5,878 nucleotides of DNA from the NCBI GenBank assembly GCA_017424205.1, contig JAFPAS010000025.1:1-5878 (forward strand). Direction: 5' to 3'. This document shows, piece by piece, positions 5,448 through 5,878 of the stretch (position 1 is the stretch's first letter; each line of letters opens with the position of its first letter). The DNA is from Prevotella sp. Lineage in GTDB: Bacteria > Bacteroidota > Bacteroidia > Bacteroidales > Bacteroidaceae. A model generated the notes under the pieces. It searched no databases and had not been told where the DNA came from. It was given only the letters and a program-made list of their open reading frames with translations. A program made the translations under genes and the position numbers.

Positions 5448-5878
5448 TTAGTATTTAAATTCTTTTATTGCACGTTTTACTGCCTCTTCTGCTTCTGCGA
5501 GTGAGCAGAAGAGTCTTCCGCCTGAGGCGTTCAGGTGTCCGCCGCCATTGAAGTATTTCTCTGCCATCTTGTTGCATGGGAAATTGTCGACAGAGCGCAG
5601 GCTAACCCATACAAGATTAGGCTTTTCAGTGTCTTCGCGCAGCGAGATTGATAGTTTCATGCCACGTATTTGCAGTGGCATGTTTACTAATCCTTCAGCG
5701 TCGCCTTTTATGAAGCTGTATTTCTTCATGTCGCTGCGTGAGATGGTGAAATATGAGGCGTGGCCGTCGTCTGACACCTGGAAGTTCTGCAAGACATGGC
5801 CCCATAGTCGCATTCTGTTTTGCGAAAATACCCAGTAAACGTTGCGGTATATTTTGTCTTTGTTAATGCCTTTTTCTA
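5448..5878 (-). CDS. nrnA: DHH/DHHA1 phosphoesterase, NrnA-like, C-terminal part (5' end outside window)
   Basis: The last 142 codons of a gene entering from the right edge. The frame stays open beyond the Met at 5813 to the window end, reading EKGINKDKIYRNVYWVFSQN just before it. This resembles the linker and DHHA1 region of bacterial bifunctional oligoribonuclease/PAP phosphatases, so the Met at 5813 is internal, not a start. The diagnostic DHHA1 motif is NGGGHLNASGG, with GGGH encoded at 5535-5546. The family is about 320-345 residues, so some 200 residues, including the N-terminal DHH metal-binding domain, lie outside. It is expected to degrade nanoRNA and dephosphorylate 3'-phosphoadenosine-5'-phosphate with manganese, and related proteins also cleave linear di-adenylate. 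The protein ends at KEFKY before TAA (5450-5448), with no clear terminator before the lipoprotein gene, so read-through is likely. The NrnA name is by family resemblance; exact substrate is inferred. Confidence 0.87.
   Translation of the reverse strand, partial: EKGINKDKIYRNVYWVFSQNRMRLWGHVLQNFQVSDDGHASYFTISRSDMKKYSFIKGDAEGLVNMPLQIRGMKLSISLREDTEKPNLVWVSLRSVDNFPCNKMAEKYFNGGGHLNASGGRLFCSLAEAEEAVKRAIKEFKY

Noticed and set aside
5448..5813. A complete 121-residue protein starting at the Met at 5813
   Set aside because: The frame stays open to the window edge and the upstream residues match the same phosphoesterase family, so this is the tail of a larger protein.

Overview
The window looks like chromosomal DNA from a Bacteroidales bacterium, most likely a Prevotella-type genome. 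The reasons are an RprX/RprY-type two-component pair, a DUF4827-type lipoprotein placed between a DHH phosphoesterase gene and a phosphoglucosamine mutase gene, starts without Shine-Dalgarno sequences, and promoters with the Bacteroidota -7 element TAnnTTTG. The family assignments are recognised from protein sequence alone; no database was searched.

Every convincing gene lies on the minus strand, in two transcription units. Read in the direction of transcription (right to left), the first unit holds the 3' end of an nrnA-like DHH phosphoesterase (5448-5878, cut by the window edge), a DUF4827-like lipoprotein gene (4678-5349) with its own -7 promoter element, and glmM (3239-4663). It ends at a strong intrinsic terminator (3167-3210). 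The second unit is rprX (sensor kinase, 1191-2750), with a well-spaced promoter at 2771-2801, followed by rprY (response regulator, 378-1076). It ends at a perfect 13-bp terminator hairpin (251-295). The 114-bp rprX-rprY spacer contains a bulged 10-bp hairpin.

Two stretches carry no convincing gene. Positions 1-250 hold short tandem repeats: a CGGAT series with a 9-10 bp period, and seven exact 8-bp units at 131-186. Positions 2802-3166 are AT-rich, with a weak minus-strand promoter-like box and two overlapping, unconvincing short ORFs.

Functionally, GlmM makes glucosamine-1-phosphate for cell-wall precursors, the DHH enzyme recycles nanoRNA or phosphoadenosine phosphate, and the lipoprotein is a probable envelope protein of unknown role with FKBP-like sequence features. 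RprX/RprY is a membrane sensor and an OmpR-class transcription factor. Most of the window is ordinary core chromosome. The points worth a second look are the lipoprotein, the repeat cluster, the duplicated terminator arm, the intercistronic hairpin and the shared extended promoter motif. I found no clear sign of a new defence system, mobile element or CRISPR array.
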